A DNA stretch of 64,000 nucleotides, taken from positions 111,681-175,680 of the forward strand of contig CALWVS010000002.1 in assembly GCA_944385095.1 (NCBI GenBank). Direction: 5' to 3'. The notes under the pieces were generated by a model that saw only the letters and a list, made by a program, of their open reading frames with translations, did no database searches and was not told the origin of the DNA. The DNA comes from an uncultured Oscillospiraceae bacterium. GTDB lineage: Bacteria > Bacillota > Clostridia > Oscillospirales > Oscillospiraceae. Position numbers and translations under genes: made by a program. Of the stretch, positions 8,238 through 16,972 are shown in pieces (within the stretch, counting starts at the first letter, position 1; every line of letters begins with the position of its first letter).

Positions 8238-9083
8238 ATGACAGCCAATGAAAAAAAGCAGTTGATGATTACTGCATGTAAGGTACGCATGGGAGTCATT
8301 GAGGGCACTCATGCAGCCAAGGCCGGTCATCCTGGTGGAAGTCTGTCTGCTGCTGACTTATTCACCTATCTCTATTTCAAGGAACTGAATGTTGATCCCC
8401 AAAATCCCAATATGGAAACAAGGGATCGCTTTGTTTTGTCCAAAGGACATACAGCACCTGGGCTTTATTCTGTTTTGGCACAGCGGGGATTTTTCCCAGA
8501 AAGCGACCTGTTAACCCTGCGTCACATTGGAAGCCACCTTCAGGGGCATCCCACTTTGGGCAAGACCCCAGGTATTGACATGTCCACAGGTTCTTTGGGT
8601 CAGGGCATTTCTGCTGCCGCTGGCATGGCACTGGCTGCCAAACATACTGGAAACCCCTGCCGGGTGTATACTCTGTTGGGAGATGGTGAGATTCAGGAGG
8701 GGCAGCCCTGGGAGGCAATGATGTTTGCCCACCACTACAAGCTGGACAACCTGTGTATCATCATTGACAACAATGGGTTACAGATTGATGGAAACATTGC
8801 AGACGTAATGAGCCCATACCCCATTGTGGATAAACTCCAGGCATTTGGATTTGAAGTAGCACAGATTGATGGGCACAGTTTTGAGGAAATGGAAGCTGCC
8901 TTTGCAAAAGCAAGAGAGACAAAGGGTGTTCCATTTGCCATTGTCATGAAAACAGTGAAGGGCAAGGGTGTCAGTTATATGGAGAACAATGCAGACTGGC
9001 ATGGTAAGGCACCCAACGATGCAGAATACGAACAGGCAATGGCAGAGCTGAAGGCACAGTTGGCAGAAGTGGAGGCGATGTAA
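8238..9083 (+). CDS. Transketolase, N-terminal (thiamine diphosphate/metal binding) subunit
   Basis: The 281-residue protein corresponds to the first third of a standard transketolase. GHPGGSLSAAD near residue 33, SKGH near 73, and the thiamine diphosphate motif GDGEIQEGQPWEA near 145 with its trailing NN are all present. Transketolase exchanges two-carbon units between sugar phosphates in the pentose phosphate pathway. The ATG at 8238 has GAAGGGA seven bases upstream; the longer open frame upstream has no ribosome site. One base separates the stop from the next gene, which encodes the other half. Split transketolases are common in clostridia and archaea. Confidence 0.93.
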   Translation: MTANEKKQLMITACKVRMGVIEGTHAAKAGHPGGSLSAADLFTYLYFKELNVDPQNPNMETRDRFVLSKGHTAPGLYSVLAQRGFFPESDLLTLRHIGSHLQGHPTLGKTPGIDMSTGSLGQGISAAAGMALAAKHTGNPCRVYTLLGDGEIQEGQPWEAMMFAHHYKLDNLCIIIDNNGLQIDGNIADVMSPYPIVDKLQAFGFEVAQIDGHSFEEMEAAFAKARETKGVPFAIVMKTVKGKGVSYMENNADWHGKAPNDAEYEQAMAELKAQLAEVEAM

Positions 9084-9084
9084 G

Positions 9085-10029
9085 ATGGCAGAAGTGAAGA
9101 AAATTGCAACCCGTGATGGCTATGGTGCTGCACTCAAAGAGCTGGGAGAACTCCATGACGATGTGATTGTGTTTGATGCTGACCTTGCAGGCTCTACCAA
9201 AACAGGTGTATTCCGCAAAGCATTTCCAAACCGCCACTTTAACTGTGGCATTGCAGAGGCGAACATGATGGCAGTGGCAGCTGGTGCAGCTACTATGGGT
9301 CTGGTTCCATTTGCATCCAGCTTTGCTATGTTTGCAGCTGGTCGCCCCTATGAGCAGATTCGCAATTCCATCGGTTATCCCCATCTCAATGTGAAAATTG
9401 GTGCCACACATGGCGGTATTTCTGTGGGAGAGGATGGAGCTTCTCACCAGTGCTGTGAGGACTTTGCACTGATGCGCTCCATTCCCGGTATGGTAGTCAT
9501 GTCTCCAGCCGACGATGTGGAGGCACGGGCTATGGTGAAAGCAGCCTATGAGCATCAGGGACCTGTGTATATGCGCTTTGGTCGCTCTGCCGTTCCTGTG
9601 TTCCATGATGAGGCGACCTATACCTTCCAGATTGGCAAGGGAGAGGTCATGCAAGAAGGTACAGATGTTGCCATTATTGCCAATGGACTACTGGTAGCAG
9701 AGGCAGTAGAAGCAGGTAAAGTTTTGAAAGAAGCTGGCATTTCTGCCCGTATTATCAACATGGCTACGATTAAGCCATTGGACGAAGAACTGATTTTAAA
9801 GGCAGCACAGGACTGTGGTAAGATTATCACTTGTGAGGAACACAGCATCATTGGTGGACTGGGTGAAGCTGTGTGCTCCCTGCTGTCCGAGAAGTATCCT
9901 GTACCTGTACGACGGATTGGTGTGGAGGATCAGTTTGGATTCTCCGGTCCTGCTGCGGCACTCTTGAAGGAATTTGGGCTGTGTGCAGAGCATATTGTAG
10001 AAGTAACAAAGGAATTCTGCCACAGATGA
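9085..10029 (+). CDS. Transketolase, C-terminal (pyrimidine-binding) subunit
   Basis: The 314-residue protein contains the pyrimidine-binding domain with GIAEANMM near residue 55 (the catalytic Glu that activates thiamine diphosphate), ATHGGISVGEDGASHQ, and a C-terminal transketolase-like Rossmann domain. It must pair with the product of the gene one base upstream to make an active enzyme. DXS-like proteins share these motifs, but DXS is a single longer chain. Two hairpins end the operon. Confidence 0.93.
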   Translation: MAEVKKIATRDGYGAALKELGELHDDVIVFDADLAGSTKTGVFRKAFPNRHFNCGIAEANMMAVAAGAATMGLVPFASSFAMFAAGRPYEQIRNSIGYPHLNVKIGATHGGISVGEDGASHQCCEDFALMRSIPGMVVMSPADDVEARAMVKAAYEHQGPVYMRFGRSAVPVFHDEATYTFQIGKGEVMQEGTDVAIIANGLLVAEAVEAGKVLKEAGISARIINMATIKPLDEELILKAAQDCGKIITCEEHSIIGGLGEAVCSLLSEKYPVPVRRIGVEDQFGFSGPAAALLKEFGLCAEHIVEVTKEFCHR

Positions 10030-10043
10030 CACATAGGCTTCCA

Positions 10044-10077
10044 AAAATGCCGAAAACCAGAGGGTTTTCGGCATTTT
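10044..10077 (+). terminator. Intrinsic terminator after split transketolase operon
   Basis: A perfect 15-bp stem (AAAATGCCGAAAACC with complement), loop AGAG, followed by TTTTGTGTCTTTGT. Confidence 0.85.
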
Positions 10078-10104
10078 GTGTCTTTGTAATTGCTGAGGAA
10101 AGAC

Positions 10105-10134
10105 AAACGCCTCAGTCTGCTGACTGAGGCGTTT
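10105..10134. terminator. Second hairpin after transketolase operon
   Basis: AAACGCCTCAGT and its complement with a 6-base loop. There is little T-run on either strand; it probably acts as back-up or in mRNA stabilisation. Confidence 0.6.
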
Positions 10135-10378
10135 ATCCTGTGTGTGTTGTAAAGGAGAGGGAGAAATGGGAGATATTTTGTATGATTATCGGGTACGCAA
10201 ATAGCATACCTGAGAAATAAGAAAAAAACATGAAGTTACTATGAACTTTCTGTAAACAGTATGCGAAAAATGATAATATTTTATAGACTAAAGTCTGATT
10301 TATAAGACAAATCAATAAATTCTTAAAACTTTTTTAAGAATTTAGAAAATGATAACTGTTGTGGGAGGTTAGACAGGT
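10135..10378. other. AT-rich non-coding leader before the cation efflux gene
   Basis: No credible gene is seen here. It holds a short dyad AGACT-AA-AGTCT at about 10286-10297 and a longer dyad at 10317-10343, and is otherwise AT-rich. It is the likely control region of the downstream metal exporter, though no clear consensus promoter is seen. Confidence 0.5.
10317..10343. promoter_or_regulatory. Inverted repeat upstream of CDF transporter
   Basis: AAATTCTTAAAA and TTTTAAGAATTT lie as near-continuous arms about 36 bases before the start codon. It could be an operator for a metal-responsive repressor. The AT-rich composition lowers confidence. Confidence 0.4.
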
Positions 10379-11566
10379 GTGATTCAGTATCTCATCAATC
10401 GATGGCTCAAAGGGACTGACCCAAAGGAGCCTGCGGTGCGCCAGAGGTGTGGAACAGGGGCAGGACTGGTAGGAATTGTTTTGAATACAGTTCTGTGCTT
10501 GGGGAAACTTTTGGCAGGGCTGGTATCAGGTTCTGTGGCAATGATTGCAGATGCCATCAACAATCTTTCAGATGCAGCATCGTCTGTTGTAACATTGGTT
10601 GGATTTCGGCTTGCTGGTCAGCAGGCAGACCAAGAACACCCATTTGGACATGGACGTATGGAATATCTGGCAGGACTGATTGTATCTATGGCAATTATTT
10701 TAATGGGGTTTGAATTGGGGAAATCCTCTGTAGAAAAGATTTTCCATCCAGAAACCTTAACTTTTTCTTGGGTTGCCATTGCTATTTTGATGTTGTCCAT
10801 TTTAGTAAAGTTGTGGATGTTTCGCTTTCAAAGAACATTGGGAGAGGCAATCCAGTCCGAAGCCATGTATGCCACAGCAGCAGATTCCCTTTCTGACTCC
10901 ATTGCCACCTCTGTGGTGCTGATTGCCACTATTTTGGGACACTTCTTTTCACTCCAAATTGATGGGTTTGCAGGATTGTTGGTGGCAGTTTTTATTTTAA
11001 AGACTGGTTGGGAATCTGCAAAGGATACATTGGACCCATTGCTGGGGCGACCAATGGATGGAGCACTTGCCAAAGATATTGACCAACTGGTGGTATCTCA
11101 TCCCTATATTTTAGGGATTCATGACTTAGTTTATCATGATTATGGACCAGGTAGAGCCATGATGTCATTTCATGCTGAGGTACCAGCAGATGGTGATTTA
11201 TTGGAAATCCATGATATGATTGACCACATTGAACGGGAACTAAAGGAAAAACACAATATAGAAACCGTGATTCATATGGACCCTGTGGTCAACGATGAAA
11301 GGACAACTGCCCTGCGCACACAAGTTACAGCCATTGTGAAAGATATAGATGATCGTCTAACATTGCATGACTTTCGTATGACAGCGGGACCGTGCCACAC
11401 CAACCTTCTGTTTGATGTCATGGTTCCCTATGATTTTCCTATGTCAGACACACAGGTCATTGCGGTGTTACAGGAAAAAATTCACTATTTATCCCCTGAC
11501 TATACAGCCATAATTGAAATAGACCATGCCTTTGTGGACCATACTATGGGGGAAAAGGGAGGCTAA
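10379..11566 (+). CDS. Cation diffusion facilitator (CDF) family metal efflux protein
   Basis: The 395-residue protein starts at a GTG with GGGAGG ten bases upstream. The membrane domain carries the two metal sites of the family: IADAINNLSDAASS near residue 58 and ATAADSLSDSIATS near 163, plus HPFGHGRMEYLAGL. A longer than usual cytoplasmic region with two ferredoxin-like halves occupies residues 210-390. CDF proteins export Zn2+, Fe2+, Mn2+ or Co2+ in exchange for protons. The AD..SD/ADS..D pattern fits the Fe/Zn or Mn clades and does not settle the metal. It appears to be transcribed alone. Confidence 0.9.
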   Translation: MIQYLINRWLKGTDPKEPAVRQRCGTGAGLVGIVLNTVLCLGKLLAGLVSGSVAMIADAINNLSDAASSVVTLVGFRLAGQQADQEHPFGHGRMEYLAGLIVSMAIILMGFELGKSSVEKIFHPETLTFSWVAIAILMLSILVKLWMFRFQRTLGEAIQSEAMYATAADSLSDSIATSVVLIATILGHFFSLQIDGFAGLLVAVFILKTGWESAKDTLDPLLGRPMDGALAKDIDQLVVSHPYILGIHDLVYHDYGPGRAMMSFHAEVPADGDLLEIHDMIDHIERELKEKHNIETVIHMDPVVNDERTTALRTQVTAIVKDIDDRLTLHDFRMTAGPCHTNLLFDVMVPYDFPMSDTQVIAVLQEKIHYLSPDYTAIIEIDHAFVDHTMGEKGG

Positions 11567-11655
11567 TTTACAAATTATTCACCCCGTTTTTCTGAAATTA
11601 AGGTATAATACAAACTAAAATGGATACGGACGAATTATGAATGGAGGGATTTCTT

Positions 11656-12345
11656 GTGCCAAAGAAGGTATTGATTGTAGAAGATGACAGCAATATTGCA
11701 GAGTTGTTGCACCTGTATTTGGAAAAAGAGGGGTTTGAAACAAAGGTTGCAAAGGATGGAGGGCGTGGAGTAGAGTATTTTCATGCATTCCAGCCTTCTC
11801 TGGTGCTTTTGGATATTATGCTCCCCATTATGGATGGGTGGTCTGTGTTAAAGAAAATTCGCGAGGAGAGCAGTGTGCCTGTGATTATGCTGACAGCCAA
11901 AGGCGAGACAGAGGACAAAGTCACAGGGCTTGAGTCAGGTGCAGATGACTACATTGTGAAACCATTTGAAATGAAGGAAGTTTTGGCCCGTATCCATGCA
12001 GTGTTACGCCGCACAGGGCAGGAGGAAGAAACCACAGCCAAAAAGCTGAGTTTTGATAAGTTGGTCATCAACTTGGACTCCTATGAACTTCTGGTGGATG
12101 GAAAAAGAGTGGATACACCTCCAAAGGAACTGGAGCTGCTGTTTCATCTTGCCTCGGCACCCAATCGTGTTTTTACCAGAAATCAGCTATTAGATGAAGT
12201 GTGGGGGTTTGACTACTTTGGAGATTCCCGTACTGTAGATGTGCATGTGAAACGGCTGCGTGAAAAACTGGAAGGGGTCAGCGACCAATGGAGGCTCAAG
12301 ACTGTTTGGGGTGTCGGCTATAAATTTGAAGTAGTTACCACATAG
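11656..12345 (+). CDS. OmpR-family DNA-binding response regulator
   Basis: The 229-residue protein has a receiver domain at 1-120, with acidic pair ED-D at 9-11, phospho-acceptor Asp53 in LLDIMLP, a Thr in MLTAK and a Lys in VKPF. A winged-helix domain ending TVWGVGYKFE follows. I chose GTG at 11656 because GGAGGG lies seven bases upstream; an ATG at 11641 precedes that site. It forms an operon with a sensor kinase and an HtrA protease. This set resembles CssRS/CiaRH circuits that sense envelope or protein-folding stress. Confidence 0.92.
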   Translation: MPKKVLIVEDDSNIAELLHLYLEKEGFETKVAKDGGRGVEYFHAFQPSLVLLDIMLPIMDGWSVLKKIREESSVPVIMLTAKGETEDKVTGLESGADDYIVKPFEMKEVLARIHAVLRRTGQEEETTAKKLSFDKLVINLDSYELLVDGKRVDTPPKELELLFHLASAPNRVFTRNQLLDEVWGFDYFGDSRTVDVHVKRLREKLEGVSDQWRLKTVWGVGYKFEVVTT

Positions 12346-12369
12346 CCCAAAGAAAAAGGGGGGATATCC

Positions 12370-13791
12370 TTGCGGAGCTTGTACAAACGACAACTGATTA
12401 TGATGGTTGGAATTGTTGCACTATCATTTACTTTGTTGTCTACTGCATTCATGCTGTTGTCTTACCGCTATATCCTGTCGGAGACCAGGGATAGACTGGA
12501 ACAGAATGCCAAATATATTGCAGACCTGACCTCTATATATTATCAGGCGTTTAGTGGGATTGGGGATGAGATGTATCGTTCCAATGTAGAGGTGATTGCA
12601 GCTGTGTCAGATGCTTCTGTCATTGTAGCAAACCCAGATGGGGAAATCTTGTATGCCTCAGATGAGCGATTACAACACAGACGTGTACCTGATTCTGTGG
12701 TTGATCAGGTGTTGACACGGGGTAGTTTTGCTGGGATTACCAGCTTGAATGGATTGTATGCTTCAGGACAGTACATTGCAGGGCTTCCCATCTCTACCAA
12801 GGTAGGTGATTTCACCATCTATCAAGGTTTGGTGCTGATGTCTGGTGATACCAATGGGCTTTCGGAGATGTGGCGTGCCACAGCGACGATTTTCTTTTTT
12901 GCAGCGGTTGTGGTACTGCTCATTGCAGTAGTTGCCAGTTCGATTACTTCCGCACATCAAACACGCCCACTGATTGAAATGGCAGAGGCAGCCCGTCGAT
13001 TTGGACGGGGTGAATTTGAAGTGCGTGTCTGTGGGTATAAAGACCGCTGTGATGAAATTGGAGAATTGGCAGAGGCATTTAATTCTATGGCAGCTTCCCT
13101 TGCTAAAGTGGAGAGCCAGAGGGCAGAGTTTATTGCCAATGTATCCCATGAATTAAAAACCCCTATGACTACTATTTCTGGTTTTGCAGAGGGAATTTTA
13201 GACGGTACCATTTCTCCAGAAAAGGAGCGGGACGCCCTAAATGTGATTGTGTCAGAGACAAGACGCCTTTCCCGTCTGGTACGGAGGATGCTGGATTTAT
13301 CACGGCTCAATGCCCTCTCTGAAACAGTGACAGCACAGGAACAGTTTGACATTGTGGAACTGATGTCCCGTGTGCTGATTAGTCTGGAGGGACGTATTAC
13401 AGAACGGGGATTGGATGTAGATGCACAGTTTCCAGAGGGACCAGTGATGGTCTGGGGTGAACCAGATTCCGTCACACAGGTCTGCTATAATCTGTTGGAT
13501 AATGCAGCAAAGTTTGCGGCACAGGGCACAGATATTACAGTTTCGATTGTAAAGAAAGATGGAAAAGCACTGGTTTCTATCCGTAATTTAGGGGCCACCA
13601 TTCCAGCAGATGAACTGCCCTTGCTGTTTGACCGATTCCATAAAGCAGATTATTCTCGCAGCATGGACCGAGAAGGCGTGGGATTAGGGCTTTATATTGT
13701 GAAAACTATTATAGGAAATCTGAAAGAAAAAATTACAGTAACCAGTGAGGATGGTGTAACTCAGTTTACCTTTACCCTGACATTGGCATAA
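12370..13791 (+). CDS. Membrane sensor histidine kinase
   Basis: The 473-residue protein starts at TTG with AAGGGGGG upstream. Membrane segments at about 8-32 and 172-194 enclose an extracellular sensing region of about 135 residues. A HAMP linker follows (about 195-250), then HisKA with the phosphorylated His260 in NVSHELKTP, and an ATPase domain with NLLDNAAKF, a G1 region and GVGLGLYIV. It should phosphorylate the response regulator encoded 24 bases upstream. The signal is unknown, but the htrA gene next door points to envelope stress. Confidence 0.93.
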   Translation: MRSLYKRQLIMMVGIVALSFTLLSTAFMLLSYRYILSETRDRLEQNAKYIADLTSIYYQAFSGIGDEMYRSNVEVIAAVSDASVIVANPDGEILYASDERLQHRRVPDSVVDQVLTRGSFAGITSLNGLYASGQYIAGLPISTKVGDFTIYQGLVLMSGDTNGLSEMWRATATIFFFAAVVVLLIAVVASSITSAHQTRPLIEMAEAARRFGRGEFEVRVCGYKDRCDEIGELAEAFNSMAASLAKVESQRAEFIANVSHELKTPMTTISGFAEGILDGTISPEKERDALNVIVSETRRLSRLVRRMLDLSRLNALSETVTAQEQFDIVELMSRVLISLEGRITERGLDVDAQFPEGPVMVWGEPDSVTQVCYNLLDNAAKFAAQGTDITVSIVKKDGKALVSIRNLGATIPADELPLLFDRFHKADYSRSMDREGVGLGLYIVKTIIGNLKEKITVTSEDGVTQFTFTLTLA

Positions 13792-13812
13792 TAGGCAGTT
13801 TGGAGTGTTATC

Positions 13813-15030
13813 ATGGCAAAGGAAGAACCAAAGCTTTGGACAGGAGGACAGTGGGAGCATCCGGAAACTCCTTTTGTGCTGCCTCCAAAAGTGACCATTC
13901 CAGTGGCGCATCCCCCTGTATTCCGAAAAAAAAGACGGATGACAGAGAGAAAAAAAGCATTGTTTTTATTTCTGGTCACAATCTTACTGGTATTGGGTAT
14001 CAGTGTAGGGAGTTTTATTACACAGTATCTGTTACCCAAGGAGGGAACAGGAGAACATGAGATATCCCTGCTCTATGAGGATGAGGATCCCTTTGGGCAG
14101 ATAGAGCAGGCGGACATTGGAACAGGTGTAACGCTGGCAATTTCCACAAATAATGAAAACAGTTTGAGCACATCAGAAATTTACAAAAAGTGTGTTCCCT
14201 CCATTGTGTCCATTCAATCAATGGGGACAGATGGGATTAGTACAGGAACAGGGATTTTGATGACCGAGGATGGATATTTAATTACCAATGCCCATGTGGT
14301 GTCAGGTGCCTTTGCTGTAGAAGTGATGTTGCAAAATGATAGAATTTACGATGCAAAACTAGTGGGTGCAGATGCAGATGAGGACTTGGCAGTATTAAAA
14401 ATTGAGGCAGACAATCTAGTACCAGCAGAGTTTGGAAATTCTAATTTGCTAGAGTGTGGAGATATGGTAGCAGCCATTGGGGACCCTTTAGGATACCGAA
14501 CCTCTATTACTGAGGGAATTGTATCTGCCCTTGACCGCACAGTAGATGTGGATGGAGTTTCCATGCGGCTGATTCAAACCAGTGCCCCCATCAATTTTGG
14601 AAACTCAGGTGGTGCTCTTATCAATGAGAAGGGGCAAATTGTAGGGGTCACAACAGTTAAAATTGTCTCAGAAGATGGCTCTATTGATGGATTAGGATTT
14701 GCAATCCCCATGAATAATGTGAAATCTGTGGTAGATTGGTTGATTGCAGGAAAACCTACATTGGGGATAACTGTAGAACAGAGAGGCAGCGAAAAACGAG
14801 GGCTTGTGGTCATTCAGGTAGAAAAGCAGGCAACCGCTTATCAGGCAGGCATCCGCACAGGGGATATTCTGTGTTCCTTTCAAGGGCAGGAAGTCACCAC
14901 CATTGACCAACTGAAGGCAGCCAGAGCCGGCGTGAGTGTGGGGGAAACTGTGACTGTGGAAGTGATACGAAACAACCAGAAGCAGGAGATTTCCTTTGTG
15001 ATGCAATCCCAAACAGAGATAGCGGCATAA
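13813..15030 (+). CDS. htrA: HtrA/DegP-like membrane-anchored serine protease
   Basis: The 405-residue protein has a cytoplasmic N-terminus rich in Pro and Lys, one membrane anchor at about 48-72, a trypsin-like domain with catalytic triad His161 (NAHVV), Asp191 (DEDLAVL) and Ser265 (GNSGGAL), and a single PDZ domain from about residue 310. HtrA proteases degrade or refold damaged exported proteins. It follows the sensor kinase by 21 bases with a GGAG site, so the two-component system probably controls it directly. Confidence 0.93.
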   Translation: MAKEEPKLWTGGQWEHPETPFVLPPKVTIPVAHPPVFRKKRRMTERKKALFLFLVTILLVLGISVGSFITQYLLPKEGTGEHEISLLYEDEDPFGQIEQADIGTGVTLAISTNNENSLSTSEIYKKCVPSIVSIQSMGTDGISTGTGILMTEDGYLITNAHVVSGAFAVEVMLQNDRIYDAKLVGADADEDLAVLKIEADNLVPAEFGNSNLLECGDMVAAIGDPLGYRTSITEGIVSALDRTVDVDGVSMRLIQTSAPINFGNSGGALINEKGQIVGVTTVKIVSEDGSIDGLGFAIPMNNVKSVVDWLIAGKPTLGITVEQRGSEKRGLVVIQVEKQATAYQAGIRTGDILCSFQGQEVTTIDQLKAARAGVSVGETVTVEVIRNNQKQEISFVMQSQTEIAA

Positions 15031-15063
15031 GATGACCAAAATATAATATAGAAATTTTAATAG

Positions 15064-15114
15064 AATCCCCCAGTAAAAGGAATGGAAATACCACTTTTTA
15101 CTGAGGGATTTTTT
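15064..15114 (+). terminator. Terminator after the two-component/htrA operon
   Basis: AATCCCCCAGTAAAA pairs with TTTTACTGAGGGATT with one mismatch and a long loop, followed by TTTTTT. Confidence 0.75.
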
Positions 15115-15140
15115 ATGGCGAAATAAGAACGATAAAAACA

Positions 15141-15166
15141 AAAACGCCTGCAAACGCAGACGTTTT
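15141..15166 (-). terminator. Terminator of tRNA-Thr
   Basis: On the minus strand AAAACG.CTGC pairs with GCAG.CGTTTT directly after the CCA end, followed by a TTTTTGTTTTT tract. Confidence 0.8.
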
Positions 15167-15241
15167 GGAGCTGGTGGCGTGACTTGAACACGTGACCTTC
15201 TCATTACGAGTGAGATGCTCTACCAACTGAGCTACACCAGC
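15166..15241 (-). tRNA. tRNA-Thr (anticodon CGT), CCA encoded
   Basis: The minus strand folds as a cloverleaf. The acceptor GCTGGTG pairs with CACCAGC, and a discriminator T and CCA follow. The D arm GCTC/GAGC, anticodon stem TCTCA/TGAGA and loop CTCGTAA give anticodon CGT, which reads ACG Thr. The T arm carries TTCAAGT with one A-C mismatch at its base. Its own promoter and terminator flank it. Confidence 0.95.
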
Positions 15242-15259
15242 AAATGAGTCACTCTATGT

Positions 15260-15288
15260 ATTCTATCGAACCCCTTAGAAAAAGTCAA
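15260..15288 (-). promoter_or_regulatory. Promoter of tRNA-Thr
   Basis: TTGACT, 17 bases, TAGAAT on the minus strand, 18 bases before the tRNA 5' end. Confidence 0.7.
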
Positions 15289-15303
15289 GAGTTTCATTCA
15301 AAA

Positions 15304-15338
15304 AAATCAGGGGACTGTATCATACAGTCCCCTGATTT
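15304..15338. terminator. Terminator of pyruvate kinase gene
   Basis: A perfect 17-bp inverted repeat (AAATCAGGGGACTGTAT and complement) with a single central base, just after the pyk stop on the minus strand and followed by a T-run there. Confidence 0.85.
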
Positions 15339-15347
15339 ATATTTTAA

Positions 15348-16781
15348 TTAAATATCATCTGTGATAATCTGAGCCTTAATCAGGTTGGTGGAACCGCTCT
15401 TACCAAGAGGAACACCAGCGGTGATGACCACAGTATCACCCTTTTCCACCAGACCCTCTTTCAGAGTTGTTTCAGCACAGACAGAGAAAATACGGTCAGT
15501 GGAGTTTACCTCGCCAGTGAGGTAGGGAGAAATACCCCAGCAGATTGCAAGCTGACGACGCACCTTTTCATGCATAGTCAGAGCTGCAATGGGGCAGGCA
15601 GGACGGAAACGGGCAACCATGCGGGCTGCACGACCAGTGCTGGTGGCAACTGCAATGGCCTTTGCGTTCAAATCCATAGCAGTAAGACAGCCAGTATGGG
15701 TTACAGCGTCATTGATGTTGGTAGCATGAGAGAACTGATACTCACGGAAACGCTTCCAGTAATTTACAGATGACTCTGCTTCCTCAACAATGCTGACCAT
15801 GGCTTTCAAAGCTTCCAGAGGATATTTACCACCAGCGGTCTCACCGGAGAGCATCACACAGCTTGTGCCATCAAATACTGCATTTGCAACGTCGGATACT
15901 TCTGCACGGGTGGGGCGAGGATTGCGAATCATGGAATCCAGCATCTGGGTGGCAGTAATGATGGGCTTACCAGCTTCCTTGCCCTTACGAATCATCTGCT
16001 TTTGCAGCACAGGCACACGGGCAGCGGGAATCTCAACACCCAAATCGCCACGGGCAACCATGACACCATCAGCAAGAGCCAGAATTTCGTCCAGATTGTC
16101 AACACCTTCCTGGTTTTCAATCTTGGCAATGATTTTGACCATCTGTCCACCAAAGCTGTCCAGAGTTTCACGGATGGAGCGAACATCATCTGCGCTGCGC
16201 ACAAAGGAAGCTGCCACATAGTCAAAGTCATTTTCAACGCCGAACTTCAGGTCGCCGATGTCCTTTTCAGTGAGAGCAGGAAGTTGAATGTGAACGCCAG
16301 GTACATTCAGGCTCTTGTTGGCAGACAGGGAGCCACCATTTTCGATGATACAGTGGATATCCTGTCCCTCAATTTTTTCTACACGCAGAGCAACCAGACC
16401 ATCATCAATCAGGATTTGAGTGCCCTTTTGTACTTCTTTGTGCAGATCTGCATAGGAGACAGCCACGATGCCTTCATTGCCCACAACATCCTCACGAGTG
16501 GTCAAAATGAAGTTCTTGCCCTCCTCCAGAGTTACACTTTTGGTTTCAAAGCTGCGGATACGAATTTCAGGTCCCTTGGTATCCAGAATAGTGGCAACTG
16601 GATGGCTCATAGAGTCACGCACTGCCTTTAACTTGTTCAGGCGTCCCAAGTGCTCTTCATGGCTGCCGTGAGAGAAATTGAAGCGGGCTGCATTCATGCC
16701 GATTTTAATCAGCTTGCGCATCATTTCCTCACTGTCTACTGCTGGACCCAGAGTACAAATAATCTTCGTCTTTCTTAACAT
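15348..16781 (-). CDS. pyk: Pyruvate kinase
   Basis: The 477-residue protein opens with KTKIICTLGPA and AARFNFSHG, then carries the active-site segment MVARGDLGVEIP near residue 245, TQMLDSM with the catalytic Thr/Lys region, and a C-terminal allosteric domain. It lacks the extra C-terminal PEP-utiliser-like domain found in Bacillus enzymes, so its length matches the short enterobacterial type. It converts PEP and ADP to pyruvate and ATP in the last step of glycolysis. GTAGGAGG precedes the start. It appears to be a single-gene unit with a strong terminator. Confidence 0.96.
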   Translation of the reverse strand: MLRKTKIICTLGPAVDSEEMMRKLIKIGMNAARFNFSHGSHEEHLGRLNKLKAVRDSMSHPVATILDTKGPEIRIRSFETKSVTLEEGKNFILTTREDVVGNEGIVAVSYADLHKEVQKGTQILIDDGLVALRVEKIEGQDIHCIIENGGSLSANKSLNVPGVHIQLPALTEKDIGDLKFGVENDFDYVAASFVRSADDVRSIRETLDSFGGQMVKIIAKIENQEGVDNLDEILALADGVMVARGDLGVEIPAARVPVLQKQMIRKGKEAGKPIITATQMLDSMIRNPRPTRAEVSDVANAVFDGTSCVMLSGETAGGKYPLEALKAMVSIVEEAESSVNYWKRFREYQFSHATNINDAVTHTGCLTAMDLNAKAIAVATSTGRAARMVARFRPACPIAALTMHEKVRRQLAICWGISPYLTGEVNSTDRIFSVCAETTLKEGLVEKGDTVVITAGVPLGKSGSTNLIKAQIITDDI

Positions 16782-16972
16782 CGTCGTTCCTCCTACGGGA
16801 CTATAGTTTATATACTAATTTACCATCTTTTTTACCCTTTTAATCATACTAAAATTCAGCGTTTTTTGATAGATGGGAAAAATGATGAAATTTTCGGCTA
16901 AACCCACAAAAAAATCGGTAAAGCAGTCGGTTACACCGCCTTACAGCCAACTACTTTGCTTTAAGTTCTCCC